Source: JADCRZ01 sp965200945 (GTDB lineage: Bacteria > Bacteroidota > Bacteroidia > Chitinophagales > Chitinophagaceae). Taken from it: a stretch of 64,000 bases of DNA. Each line of letters begins with the position of its first letter. Position 1 is the stretch's first letter. The stretch is from NCBI GenBank assembly GCA_965200945.1, contig OZ241749.1, forward strand, positions 3,534,001 through 3,598,000. The letters run 5' to 3'. The notes under the pieces are model-generated. The model searched no databases and was not told the origin of the DNA. It saw only the letters and a program-made list of their open reading frames with translations. Made by a program: the position numbers and the translations under genes. This document shows positions 9,099 through 18,286 of this stretch, piece after piece.

Positions 9099-12000
9099 TT
9101 ACCTGTCGCCGACCACATTCCTTAGCGCCGGCCGCTTGTACCGGATGGGGGCGGCAGGCTCTTTTTTGAGCTCTATGCCTTGTGTGGGCAACAGGTTCAG
9201 GGCTTCCTGTACGGCGCGATCGAGCTGCGGATCTTTGCCGCCGATCACGGTTTTTGGATCCTGCGTCACTTCTATATCCGGAGTAACGCCGGTACCTTCC
9301 ACCGCCCACTCGCCGTTGGTGTCGAAAAAGCCACCGCGCGGGGCCGTCATCGTGCCGCCATCAATAAATGCGGGCGTGTCCCAGATACCGACCAGTCCGC
9401 CCCAGGTACGGGTTCCGACAAGCGGACCGATCTTCGACTTTTTAAACATATACGGCAGCAGGTCGCCGCCGGAACCTGCATTCTGGTTGATGATCATCAC
9501 CTTCGGTCCCCAGATGCCGGCCATGGGTGTGGTAGACACTTTATGCCCTTCCACCCGGTTGTTGAAATACCCGAGCAGCTTGCGGTTCATCACATCGATC
9601 ATGTAATCGGCAGCAGAACCGCCGCCATTGTTGCGCTCATCGATCACCACGCCCTTTTTATCCTGCTGGGCAAAATAGTAACGGTTGAAATACGTATATC
9701 CGGGACTGCTGGTGTTGGGTACATACACATACGCCAGCTTGCCGCCCGAAAGCTCATCCACCTTCCTGCGGTTGCTTTCGACCCAGTTGCGCGAACGCAG
9801 TCCGGCTTCGTTGGGAATGGGAACCACCGTAATGGTGCGGGCTCCTTCCAGGGCCGGCCTGCTGTTTACTTTGATCCTGATCTGGCGGTTGGCCGTTCCT
9901 TCGAACAGGCTGTATATGTTCATATCTGCGGTGAGGGGCCGGCCTTCCACTTCCACCAGGTAATCGCCCTCTTTCACATTCACGCCGGGGCCGCTCAGCG
10001 GCGAACGCAGGTCAGGGTTCCAGTTCTCCCCGTTGTAGATCTTCCTGATCCGGAAAAATCCTTTGTCCAGGTCATAGTCTGCACCAAGGAGTCCGCCCGG
10101 CACCGGATTGGTCGCTGGATAATCGCCGCCGGAAGTGAATGAATGGCCAATGGAGATCTCCCCGCCGAGGATGTCGATGATGTAATTGAGGTCGGAACGG
10201 TGACGCACATGTGCCAGCCAGGGTTTGTACCATTCGTACACTTTATCCCACGGCGCGCCGTGCTCGTTGTTCACATACAGGAAGTCGCGCTGAAAACGCC
10301 ATCCTTCGCGGTAGATCTGCTCCGCTTCCTTCGCCGGGTCAACATAGATCTTTATGTTGTCGGTCGCCAGTTTTCCGTCGCCGGGTTTCGGTGGCGGGCC
10401 AACCGTACTCACGATGCACCACGAGGAACCATTCTGGTACAAAAGGTTTTTGCGGTCGGCGCTCACATCATACCAGCTCACACCGGAAACAAAGGGTTCC
10501 GACTTGCGGTCTTTCAGGTTGTAGCGGTGCAGCACCAGACCACCCGGTTGATTCACCGGCGCTTCTCCATAAAAAACATATCCTTCCGCGGCGGCAAGCA
10601 TCGAAGTGTAGTTGCGGGCCGGCACCTCTGCCGCCACGATGCGCTGCGAAAGGCCCTCAAGGTCAACCTTTACGGTGATGCCGGAGGGCTTGGCAGGAAT
10701 GGTCTTTACAGTATCGCCGGTCGTTTTGGTAATGAGGAGGGGCTTTTCGGCGCCAGGTTTGGCTGGTTCTTCATCGCTGCGCGGTTCAAAGGGAGAAGGC
10801 GTTTCTTTTGCCAGCACGGCAATATAGAGCGAGCGCGTCACCGGTATGTTGTAACTGCTCATGTCGAGCCAGCCGGTGCCGAGGCCGTAATCGGTGCTTG
10901 CCAGAAAGTAGAGGTATTTGCCATTCGCATCCCATACCGGCGAAATGGCATCTGAGAGGCCATCGGTGAGCTGGGTGCTTTTGCCGGTTTCCACATTGTA
11001 TATCTTGACCGCCTTGAACTGATTTTCCTGGATCTGCGCATAGGAGATCCATTTACTGTCGGGCGACCATGCCGGCTGCATGGTGCGGTTGGGATGCGCC
11101 AGTTTATCTGTCGCTACGAGCTTGAGCGATCCGGTAGCAAGCTCCAGGTTCCATAAATTGTAATCGGTATCGGTAAAAGCGATGTATTTTGAATCGGGCG
11201 ACCACCACGAAAAATAATAGAATTTCTTGTTCGGAATCGGGTAAGCTCTGGGCTTTTCCATTCCGTCCTGATCACCCACCATCAGCTGGTATTCGCCGCT
11301 CTGGTCAGAGAACCAGGCGATCTTTTGTCCGTCGGGCGACCAGGTAGGATAGCGATCGGCAACACCCGGCGATCTGGTGATGTTTCTCCAGTCGCCGTTT
11401 TCTTTCGGAACGGTGAAGATGTCGCCACGGTATTCAAAAACAGCCCGCTTGCCCGTGGGTGATATACCGGGATTTGTAAGTGCCGCTGCGGGCACATTGC
11501 TCCACCGCGCGCGGCCCCAGTTGAGATCGCCCTTCACTTCCACGTCGAGCTGTTTCAGTTTGCCGCTTGCCAGGTCGAGCGTGTGCAGATAGCCGCCCTG
11601 CTCCATTACCAGCGTACCCTTGCTCGCTGAAATATTCTTGACATCGAAATTGGAAAAAAAAGTAAGCTGTTTGAGGGCTTTGGTTTTGGGGTTGTACGAC
11701 CATACGTTATTTGCAAAATCAAGCTCAGACAAGAAGTACAGCATGCCGCCATCCCAGACCGGACTGGTCTGTCTTTCCCGGTCGCTTTGCGGCGTTTTGG
11801 AAGTTTCTCCGGATTTCATGTTGTAGATCCAGATGGGCAGGGCCTGGCCGCCCCGGTAGTTTCTCCATTCCGCATCAATAAGAGGGAACGGCTGGTAAGC
11901 CAGGAATTGCTCATCGGGCGAGAAGCTGCCGGCAGATGCGAAGGGGATCACCAGGGGCTCCGGAGTACCACCGCCGATACCCACCCTGTAAAATTTGGAT

Positions 12001-12413
12001 GTGGCTATGGGAGTAGCTTCCCTGCCCGACGTGAAATAAACCCACTTGCCGTCGGCAGACCAGCCCTGTACGATATCGGCCCCCGGATGCCAGGTCAGGC
12101 GCCTGGGTTCGCCTCCGTCGATCGGGATGATGTAAACATCGGTATTGCCATCGTACTGGCCACTGAATGCGACCCATTTGCCATCGGCGCTGATCCTCGG
12201 ATTGTTCTCTGCCCCCACTGCGCTGGTCAGGCGTCGTGCATCACCGCCCTGCGAACCGGTTACCCACAGGTCGTCTCCATGCACAAACACAATAGACTGG
12301 CCACTGATGGCCGGTTGCCTCAGCAACATCGTTCCCTGACCCGATGCCGCATACGCCATACAGCATAAAACCACAGGCAGCCACTGCCGGATAAACTGAC
12401 TCACACGCATCAT
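9099..12413 (-). CDS. Tricorn-like S41 protease (beta-propeller + PDZ + S41)
   Basis: This exported serine peptidase of about 1104 residues starts at 12413 (MMRVSQF), which leaves a good signal peptide ending near ASGQG. Residues 25-600 hold TolB/WD-type propeller repeats (ADGKWVAFSG, SADGKWVYF, SPDGQKIAWF, SPDSKYIAFT), as in tricorn protease. A PDZ domain lies around 760-850 (SGPGVNVKEGDYLVEVEG). The S41 core follows, with IDERNNGGGSAADY, the nucleophile Ser in NAGSGGD near residue 980 and the late Glu in VEGTGVTPDIEV. It probably degrades peptides in the periplasm. The gene is monocistronic, with long spacers on its 5' side. Confidence 0.92.
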   Translation of the reverse strand: MMRVSQFIRQWLPVVLCCMAYAASGQGTMLLRQPAISGQSIVFVHGDDLWVTGSQGGDARRLTSAVGAENNPRISADGKWVAFSGQYDGNTDVYIIPIDGGEPRRLTWHPGADIVQGWSADGKWVYFTSGREATPIATSKFYRVGIGGGTPEPLVIPFASAGSFSPDEQFLAYQPFPLIDAEWRNYRGGQALPIWIYNMKSGETSKTPQSDRERQTSPVWDGGMLYFLSELDFANNVWSYNPKTKALKQLTFFSNFDVKNISASKGTLVMEQGGYLHTLDLASGKLKQLDVEVKGDLNWGRARWSNVPAAALTNPGISPTGKRAVFEYRGDIFTVPKENGDWRNITRSPGVADRYPTWSPDGQKIAWFSDQSGEYQLMVGDQDGMEKPRAYPIPNKKFYYFSWWSPDSKYIAFTDTDYNLWNLELATGSLKLVATDKLAHPNRTMQPAWSPDSKWISYAQIQENQFKAVKIYNVETGKSTQLTDGLSDAISPVWDANGKYLYFLASTDYGLGTGWLDMSSYNIPVTRSLYIAVLAKETPSPFEPRSDEEPAKPGAEKPLLITKTTGDTVKTIPAKPSGITVKVDLEGLSQRIVAAEVPARNYTSMLAAAEGYVFYGEAPVNQPGGLVLHRYNLKDRKSEPFVSGVSWYDVSADRKNLLYQNGSSWCIVSTVGPPPKPGDGKLATDNIKIYVDPAKEAEQIYREGWRFQRDFLYVNNEHGAPWDKVYEWYKPWLAHVRHRSDLNYIIDILGGEISIGHSFTSGGDYPATNPVPGGLLGADYDLDKGFFRIRKIYNGENWNPDLRSPLSGPGVNVKEGDYLVEVEGRPLTADMNIYSLFEGTANRQIRIKVNSRPALEGARTITVVPIPNEAGLRSRNWVESNRRKVDELSGGKLAYVYVPNTSSPGYTYFNRYYFAQQDKKGVVIDERNNGGGSAADYMIDVMNRKLLGYFNNRVEGHKVSTTPMAGIWGPKVMIINQNAGSGGDLLPYMFKKSKIGPLVGTRTWGGLVGIWDTPAFIDGGTMTAPRGGFFDTNGEWAVEGTGVTPDIEVTQDPKTVIGGKDPQLDRAVQEALNLLPTQGIELKKEPAAPIRYKRPALRNVVGDR

Positions 12414-13261
12414 AACAGAAAGTTTATATTGGTGATACAAGAAATTCCGAAAGCCCGGATGAAATGAGGAAAAGGGTATAGACCACACTATGAATACCTT
12501 TCATGCCCGAAGCACCCGGCATGGTATACAGGGTCAATGCAGGCGGGCCGGGGTTTTACCAGTGCGGTCATTTGGCTGACTGAAAATAAGCAGAAAAAAA
12601 GAAATGTATCGGACAGGATAAAAATTGTGCAGTTTTCACGCTGCAACCCGCCACGTACGTATCACAGCAACTTTCATCCCTATTTACCGGTTAACGGGTT
12701 CTGCACCGGAGAATATGTCTGAACGTCCTACGCTAAAATAATTGCGAAAAACCTTTGTTTGATTTGACGATGTGAAAAATTTACTTAATTTACCTGCGCG
12801 GAATCAGAACAACGAAAGCAGCCAGACAGTTTTCCAAAGCCCATAGAAGAGAACAGCGCCCCCTACAGAATCCTATCTTTCCGAACTACCTGTATCAAGA
12901 CCGGGTCACACTGTAATTCATATAGAAACAACCTTTTTGAAAGCTGTTGCTGCCATTGAATTACAAAGGCCGGATCGCCTCGCAGATACACAGATCAAAA
13001 TATAAAAAAGGAAAACAAGATGCCCGCTCTTTCCGGTTTGTATGTACATGACGATCCATAACGATCAGCCAGAATTGCTTCATATTATCCTATCGATTTT
13101 CCCTTCAGACCTCCAATATTGTTTGAAGATAAACAGCCACAGTGCTGGAGACCTGTCCGGTTTGAACCTGCCTTCCGGCATGTTAACGATTACTTGATCT
13201 GCAACAGCCGGAACTGCATACTATTTTATCAAAATTTACGTCAAAGGCAACAACGATCTTT
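12414..13261. other. Long intergenic region, no gene recognised
   Basis: These 848 bases separate the divergent S41 protease and PLC-like genes. A 61-codon frame at 12537-12722 has no recognisable motif. The composition is more A/T-rich than the flanking genes, with T- and A-runs around 12740-12800, and promoters for both flanking genes must lie here. I found no exact TAnnTTTG element, tRNA or strong hairpin. Confidence 0.5.
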
Positions 13262-14080
13262 ATGGTGCAGGTAAAACGGATGTCAGCATGTCTTATTCTT
13301 CTCTTATTTTTCACCCGGGTGCATGCACAGCAATTTCCCCTTGCCAATGCGTTTGCACACAACGACTACTGGCATAAGCGGCCCCTCTTCGATGCGCTGG
13401 AAAATGGCTACAGGAACATAGAGGTAGACATCTATGCAAGAAGATCCAGGCTGGTCGTTTCACATTTCCTGCCGATGTTCGGAAAGAAAAGGACCCTGGA
13501 ATCCCTGTACCTGAAGCCCATACTTGCCCGGGTAAAAGGTGATTCCTCATCCATGCAAACGAACCATCCTGCTCAGATCGTTTTGATGATCGACATAAAA
13601 TCAAAAGCCAATAGAACCTACAGGAAGCTTGCCCCGCTTCTCGAACAGTACAAATCCATTCTTACGCATTTCGAGGATGGCAAATTAACCGAAGGACAGG
13701 TAACGATCGTTTTGTCGGGGCACAAGCCTTATCAAATGCTCATGCATGATAAAAGCCATGTTGCATTCCTCGATGAAGACCTCAAGAAACTCAGCAGGGA
13801 CACAACGGTTCGTGATATGAGTCCGATGGCCAGCTGCAAATATAAAAGCCTGCTGAAATGGAAAGGCGAAGGAGCGATGCCCGCAGCAGATAAAAAGAGA
13901 TTGTGCTACTACGTTCAGATGGCGCACGCTTTCGGCCAGAAAGTAAGGTTGTGGGCATCCCCCGAAAAAAAGGCCGTCTGGAAAGAACTGCTGGGTTGCG
14001 GTGTAGACCTTATTTGCACGGATAAACTGAACGCCCTTAGCACCTTCCTCGTATCAGCAGTGCCCGATGCGAAAGAGTAG
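13262..14080 (+). CDS. Secreted PLC-like / glycerophosphodiester phosphodiesterase-fold protein
   Basis: The 272-residue protein has a signal peptide ending at VHAQ. The mature part opens with AFAHNDYWHKRPLFDALENG (His33, Asn34), then RNIEVDI (Glu54, Asp56) and LVVSHF (His68). These are the metal and catalytic positions of the PLC-like phosphodiesterase TIM barrel. A later LMIDIKSKA carries the second acidic cluster. It most resembles the family annotated as phosphatidylinositol-specific phospholipase C / GDPD-like (AIM6-like) rather than classical GlpQ. The substrate, a phosphodiester such as a deacylated lipid head group, is inferred. It ends in TAG and stands alone. Confidence 0.8.
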   Translation: MVQVKRMSACLILLLFFTRVHAQQFPLANAFAHNDYWHKRPLFDALENGYRNIEVDIYARRSRLVVSHFLPMFGKKRTLESLYLKPILARVKGDSSSMQTNHPAQIVLMIDIKSKANRTYRKLAPLLEQYKSILTHFEDGKLTEGQVTIVLSGHKPYQMLMHDKSHVAFLDEDLKKLSRDTTVRDMSPMASCKYKSLLKWKGEGAMPAADKKRLCYYVQMAHAFGQKVRLWASPEKKAVWKELLGCGVDLICTDKLNALSTFLVSAVPDAKE

Positions 14081-14126
14081 CGACAATCTCCTTTTCGACC
14101 ATTTTAAAAATTGCCTTTATACCCAC

Positions 14127-14147
14127 CCCTGACAATATGCATCAGGG
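14127..14147. terminator. Weak hairpin between convergent genes
   Basis: CCCTGA and TCAGGG pair around a 9-base loop in the 107-base gap between the phosphodiesterase stop (14080) and the AraC stop (14188). Read on the minus strand, it is followed by TATAAAGGCAATTTTT, so it could end the AraC transcript. Confidence 0.35.
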
Positions 14148-14187
14148 TGTGGTTGCTTACACGTGTTCTTTGCCCTCCCGCAGCCCC

Positions 14188-15096
14188 TCAGCTAAAAGAC
14201 TGCCGGAACCCCAGCGGTGATACATTAGTTTTGGTTTTGAACAGCTTGCTGAACGACTGCAGATGCTCAAAGCCCAACTCATACGCAATCTCGCTGACGG
14301 ACAGGCTGGTAGTCGACAATTTTTCTTTTGCCTTTTCTATCAGCTTGTCATGAATGAATTGCTGCGTATTCTGACCGGTCAGCACCCGTAACAAACTGCT
14401 TAGATATTTGGGGGAAAGATTGAGCTGCCCGGCAATGTACTGAACCGTGGGCAGTCCCCGGTTTACTGCATCGTCACCGTTGAAATAATCTGCCACCAGT
14501 TTTTCCAGACGATCCAGTACTTCGTGATTCGATTTTTCACGCGTGATAAACTGGCGGTTGTAAAACCGCTCGGAATAATTCAGCAAAGTTTCCAGCTGGG
14601 AAATAATGATCTGCTTGCTGAACCTGTCGATATTGGAATGATACTCCTGCTCTATGTTCTGAATGATACCGTTCACAACGACCTCTTCTTTTTCAGACAG
14701 GAACAGGGCTTCATGCAGGGAATAACTCCAGAAATCATACCGCTTAATGGTTTTGGCCAAAGCGGTTCCCCACAGAAAATCGGGATGGATGTATAACACC
14801 CACCCCGACTGTTTTAACTCTTCCTCTTTGTTATCGAGTGCAATGCTTAAAACCTGGTTGGGCGACATAAATGACAGGATGCCTTCGTTGAAGTCGAACG
14901 GCTGCTGTCCGTATTTTACTTTTGCATTGTGCATCCGTTTGCTGGCGATGCTGTAGAAATCAAACACCAGGCTCATCGGTTCATCGCTCCGCAGGTGCTT
15001 TACGTTTTCCACCTGTATGATGCTGATCAGCGGATGTTGCGGCTTCGGCAAATCCCTGAACTCGTGGAACTCACTGATCGTTTTAAAATGCCTCAT
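14188..15096 (-). CDS. AraC family transcriptional regulator
   Basis: The 302-residue protein has a cupin-like sensor region (about 20-180), with SYSLHEALFLSEKEEVVVNG near residue 125. A C-terminal AraC DNA-binding domain (about 200-302) contains NLSPKYLSSLLRVLTG and YELGFEHLQSFSKLFKTKT. Its ATG overlaps the stop of the upstream NADP-dependent oxidoreductase by four bases (ATGA at 15096-15093), so the two genes are translationally coupled. The regulator is the second gene, so it probably controls its own operon in response to a substrate of the oxidoreductase. Confidence 0.9.
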   Translation of the reverse strand: MRHFKTISEFHEFRDLPKPQHPLISIIQVENVKHLRSDEPMSLVFDFYSIASKRMHNAKVKYGQQPFDFNEGILSFMSPNQVLSIALDNKEEELKQSGWVLYIHPDFLWGTALAKTIKRYDFWSYSLHEALFLSEKEEVVVNGIIQNIEQEYHSNIDRFSKQIIISQLETLLNYSERFYNRQFITREKSNHEVLDRLEKLVADYFNGDDAVNRGLPTVQYIAGQLNLSPKYLSSLLRVLTGQNTQQFIHDKLIEKAKEKLSTTSLSVSEIAYELGFEHLQSFSKLFKTKTNVSPLGFRQSFS

Positions 15097-16073
15097 GGCT
15101 GTCCGTTTTGTTTGTGTATTTCCAGGATCAGCTTGCCACGCACGTGCCAGGTTTCGCTTTCGCGGTGCGCTTCGGCAACCTGCTCGAGCGGGAAAACTTT
15201 GCTGATAACCACTTTTACTTTGCCGTCATCGATCAAACGCGCTATATCTTCCAGCCAGTCTTTCCGTACCTGCACGGCATCCAGTTCACCGGTGGCCCCC
15301 TTCCGGGCAAGCGCCTGCTCTACTTCTTCGTTGAATGGAAAGTCGATGTTCGTACTCACCAGGATGCCGCCTTCCTTTAAAACCTTTACGGATCTCAGGC
15401 GCTCCCCGTTATCGCGATGCGGCGCAGCATCGAATACCAGATCTATATCCTGCAACAGGTCTTCGAACTGTTGATTTTTGTAATCAAGCACTTCGTCTGC
15501 GCCAAGCTCCCGCAGGTAATCGAGGTTCTGTGCAGACGCTATTCCGATCACATACGCACCCGTAGCTTTTGCAAACTGCACCGCAAAGCTTCCCACCCCT
15601 CCGGATGCACCATGGATCAGGATGCGCTGCCCTGCCTGCAGCTTGCCGCAATGATAGATGCCGGTCCAGGCGGTCAGTGCAGCCAGGGGCACGCCGGCAG
15701 CCTCGTTAAAGCCAAGGCTCGCTGGTTTGAGGCTAAACTGGCCTGCCTTTGCGGCGCAGTATTCCGCATAACTTCCATTGCCCGGAAAGTTGGGAACCCC
15801 GTACACTTCATCGCCTTTTTTAAGATCCGTCACTTCGCTGCCGGTTTCTTCCACGATGCCGGCCGCATCCCATCCAAGGGTCAGGGGAAGCTTCAACAAA
15901 GGCCGTAAAAAGTCGTTCCCGCCATTGCGGATCACCCAATCGGCCGGATTTACGCCGCTGGCATACACCTTTATCAATATTTCACCGGCTGCTGGCACCG
16001 GGCGTTCTAAGTCTTCCAGCTTCATCACTTCCGGTCCGCCGAATTCATGGATCCTTACTGCTTTCATGGTCAT
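15093..16073 (-). CDS. NADP-dependent quinone oxidoreductase (zinc-free MDR family)
   Basis: This is a 326-residue medium-chain dehydrogenase/reductase of the quinone oxidoreductase subfamily. The N-terminal GroES-like half starts MKAVRIHEFGGPEVMKLED and contains the substrate loop ASGVNPADWVIR. The Rossmann half has the nucleotide motif GASGGVGSFAVQFAKATGA near residue 155. The zinc-binding cysteines of alcohol dehydrogenases are absent. Such enzymes reduce quinones or activated alkenes with NADPH. It is the first gene of a two-gene operon with an AraC regulator. A paralogous oxidoreductase near an AraC gene is at 54.8 kb. Confidence 0.9.
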   Translation of the reverse strand: MTMKAVRIHEFGGPEVMKLEDLERPVPAAGEILIKVYASGVNPADWVIRNGGNDFLRPLLKLPLTLGWDAAGIVEETGSEVTDLKKGDEVYGVPNFPGNGSYAEYCAAKAGQFSLKPASLGFNEAAGVPLAALTAWTGIYHCGKLQAGQRILIHGASGGVGSFAVQFAKATGAYVIGIASAQNLDYLRELGADEVLDYKNQQFEDLLQDIDLVFDAAPHRDNGERLRSVKVLKEGGILVSTNIDFPFNEEVEQALARKGATGELDAVQVRKDWLEDIARLIDDGKVKVVISKVFPLEQVAEAHRESETWHVRGKLILEIHKQNGQP

Positions 16074-16205
16074 CTGTTTTTATGTTTATAGAGATACAAA
16101 GATGAACACTGATTGAAAAACAGATTTAGTGAGAAAGGGTTTTGTTTTAGCCGGAATGCCGGAGGACGGTGCCACGGATCATTAAACGAAGAAGCCGACA
16201 AAGAA

Positions 16206-16231
16206 GGAGGGCCGGCTTGCGCCGGCCCTCC
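16206..16231 (-). terminator. Strong hairpin terminator of the NHL gene pair
   Basis: A perfect 11-bp stem (GGAGGGCCGGC with GCCGGCCCTCC) closes a TTGC loop, 31 bases past the minus-strand stop at 16262. On the minus strand it is followed by TTCTTTG. This is the clearest intrinsic terminator-like structure in the window. It may also work on the plus strand, where TTTAA follows. Confidence 0.7.
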
Positions 16232-16261
16232 TTTAAGGGATATTTGTACTTTTTCACCTCT

Positions 16262-18211
16262 TTATTGCTTCACCATCTTCATGTGCAGTCTTCCGGCCCC
16301 CTGCTGCAGTTCCACGAAGTAGACACCTGTTCTGAGCTTGCTTCCTATTTGTATCGTTTGGTTGGGAGCCAGGCCGCTTCTTCTTTCCACTACCTTGCCG
16401 GTGATATCCCTTACCTGGACATCTATTTTTTCCGGACTGCCGCTGGTGATGTTCAGGGTAAACCGGGTGGTGCTCGGATTGGGGAACGCGCTCACCTGCA
16501 AGCCTTTGCTGCTGACGTCACCAGCCGCCGAGCTCATCGCAAAGGTGGTGGCAGCAGGCGTGGCCGGACAGGTTACGGTAACAGAGAAACAGCAGGTATC
16601 TTTCACCCCCATTATGCCATCGGTTCTTTCATAGCAGATATTATATACGCCCGCACTTTGCCGGCTTCCGTTCGCCGGTCCCGATACCTGCCTGTAGCTG
16701 ATCAGCGGTTTTTCGAATTCCGTGATAAACCGAAGCGGCACATTGCGCTGGTCGTTCCAGAGGCCCACACTGTACATATGCACAAAGGGTTCCGCAACAT
16801 TGGCGGCATTGCCGAGGTTGTTGTTGGGCTCACCCCCTGCCCACTTCGAGTAAGCAAACGGTTCGCCGGTGATCCACCGGAAGCCGCCCGGTTTACCCGT
16901 GCTGTACAGTCCGATCCAGGGTGTGAGGTTATCGGACATGGAAAGATTGGTCAGGAAGGCGGATTCAGCTTCGCTGGTGATGGTTACCAGATGACCGTTG
17001 ACACCCGTGTCGCCGATAAACTCCGAGATGCTTTGTGCTACCGGCCACAGATAAGTGCCGGTCGATTTATAATAACCATGGCCGTTCAACGTACCCATAA
17101 GGCTGAGTACGCCCATGGCTGGATCGAGGTATACCGGAAGGGTGATGGTGCCGGGGAAGGTGTCCCTGGGCTCTTTCCAGGCGATGGTGGCCGTGGCCGC
17201 ACAGGATGAAGCAGCAACCACAACGTTTGCCGGACAGTTGCTGACCAGATCGAAGCGTTGCACACGGTGGTTGTACACATCGCACACATACAGGGTTCCG
17301 TCTGTATCGAGCATCAAGTTCAGCGGATGGAAAAACTGGTTGGCGCCAAATCCCTGGCCGTTTCCGCCGGCAATGGTGATGCCCGAGGAAGCGCCGGGAA
17401 CCCAGCGCTGCACGCGCTCGTTCAGAAAATCGGCGATCAGGATGTTACCGGCCGGATCGAGCCATATACCGGTCGGGAAATTCAGCTGATTCGCTGCAGT
17501 GCCCTGTCCGTTCCCACCTGCTACCGTGAATCCCTGTGTGGCTCCCGGTGCCCACTTCTGGATGCGGTGGTTGCTCTGATCGGCCACAAATATGTTGCCC
17601 GCGCCATCTACAAAAACATCGTTGGGCATATTCAGTTGATTGGCGCCCGCACCGTCCTGGTTACCGCCGGCCACCGTGATGCCGGCTGTAGCGCCGGGCA
17701 GCCATTTCTGGATGCGGGCATTGTAATAATCGGCCACATATACGATCCCTGCAGGATCCACGAATATGCCGGCCGGCGCATACAGCTGGTTGGCCGCAGC
17801 ACCCGGGCCGTTGCCGCCGGCCACCGTTACGCCGGTGGTGGAGCCCGGTGCAAATTTCTGCACCCGGTGGTTGATGAAATCGGCCACATACATATTGCCC
17901 ACCGCATCGAAACGCACATCCGTGGTATGGTTGAACTGGTTGGCGCCTGTTCCCAGGCCGTTGCCTCCCGCTATGGTAGTTCCAAAGGAAGCGCCGGCAG
18001 CCCATTTCTGGATGCGGTTGTTGTTGAGATCGGCTATGATCAGGTTTTTGTTCGCATCAACCACCACGTTGTTGGGCTCATCCAACTGATTGGCAGCCGA
18101 TCCGAGTCCGTTGCCGCCGGCCACGGTGACACCGTTCTGCTGATAAATCTGGGCATGGGCAAGCTGGCAAGAAAGAACCGAGCAGATGACCAGCAAATAA
18201 ATTTTATTCAT
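16262..18211 (-). CDS. NHL propeller + C-type lectin nested in HYR domain + T9SS sorting domain
   Basis: This is a 649-residue secreted surface protein. The signal peptide (ending QLAHAQ) is followed by six NHL repeats of about 50 residues (to about 330), each with a VTVAGGNG...ANQL turn and GNxYVAD..NxRVQK, which predicts a six-bladed propeller. The first half of an HYR domain follows (CPANVVVAASSC). A C-type lectin domain (about 385-505) with the calcium motifs EPNN and WND comes next. Then comes the second HYR half, ending DTCCFSVTVTC. Residues 571-649 are a type A T9SS sorting domain (AFPNPSTTRFTL..GVYFVEL..MKMVKQ). It probably binds carbohydrate at the cell surface. It lies 75 bases after a paralogue on the same strand. 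Confidence 0.9.
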   Translation of the reverse strand: MNKIYLLVICSVLSCQLAHAQIYQQNGVTVAGGNGLGSAANQLDEPNNVVVDANKNLIIADLNNNRIQKWAAGASFGTTIAGGNGLGTGANQFNHTTDVRFDAVGNMYVADFINHRVQKFAPGSTTGVTVAGGNGPGAAANQLYAPAGIFVDPAGIVYVADYYNARIQKWLPGATAGITVAGGNQDGAGANQLNMPNDVFVDGAGNIFVADQSNHRIQKWAPGATQGFTVAGGNGQGTAANQLNFPTGIWLDPAGNILIADFLNERVQRWVPGASSGITIAGGNGQGFGANQFFHPLNLMLDTDGTLYVCDVYNHRVQRFDLVSNCPANVVVAASSCAATATIAWKEPRDTFPGTITLPVYLDPAMGVLSLMGTLNGHGYYKSTGTYLWPVAQSISEFIGDTGVNGHLVTITSEAESAFLTNLSMSDNLTPWIGLYSTGKPGGFRWITGEPFAYSKWAGGEPNNNLGNAANVAEPFVHMYSVGLWNDQRNVPLRFITEFEKPLISYRQVSGPANGSRQSAGVYNICYERTDGIMGVKDTCCFSVTVTCPATPAATTFAMSSAAGDVSSKGLQVSAFPNPSTTRFTLNITSGSPEKIDVQVRDITGKVVERRSGLAPNQTIQIGSKLRTGVYFVELQQGAGRLHMKMVKQ

Positions 18212-18286
18212 AAAAATCCATTTTCAATATTGTAAGATTCAGTCTGAGATCAGGTTTGCGCACGGTAGGTGCGGTAAGGACCGGTG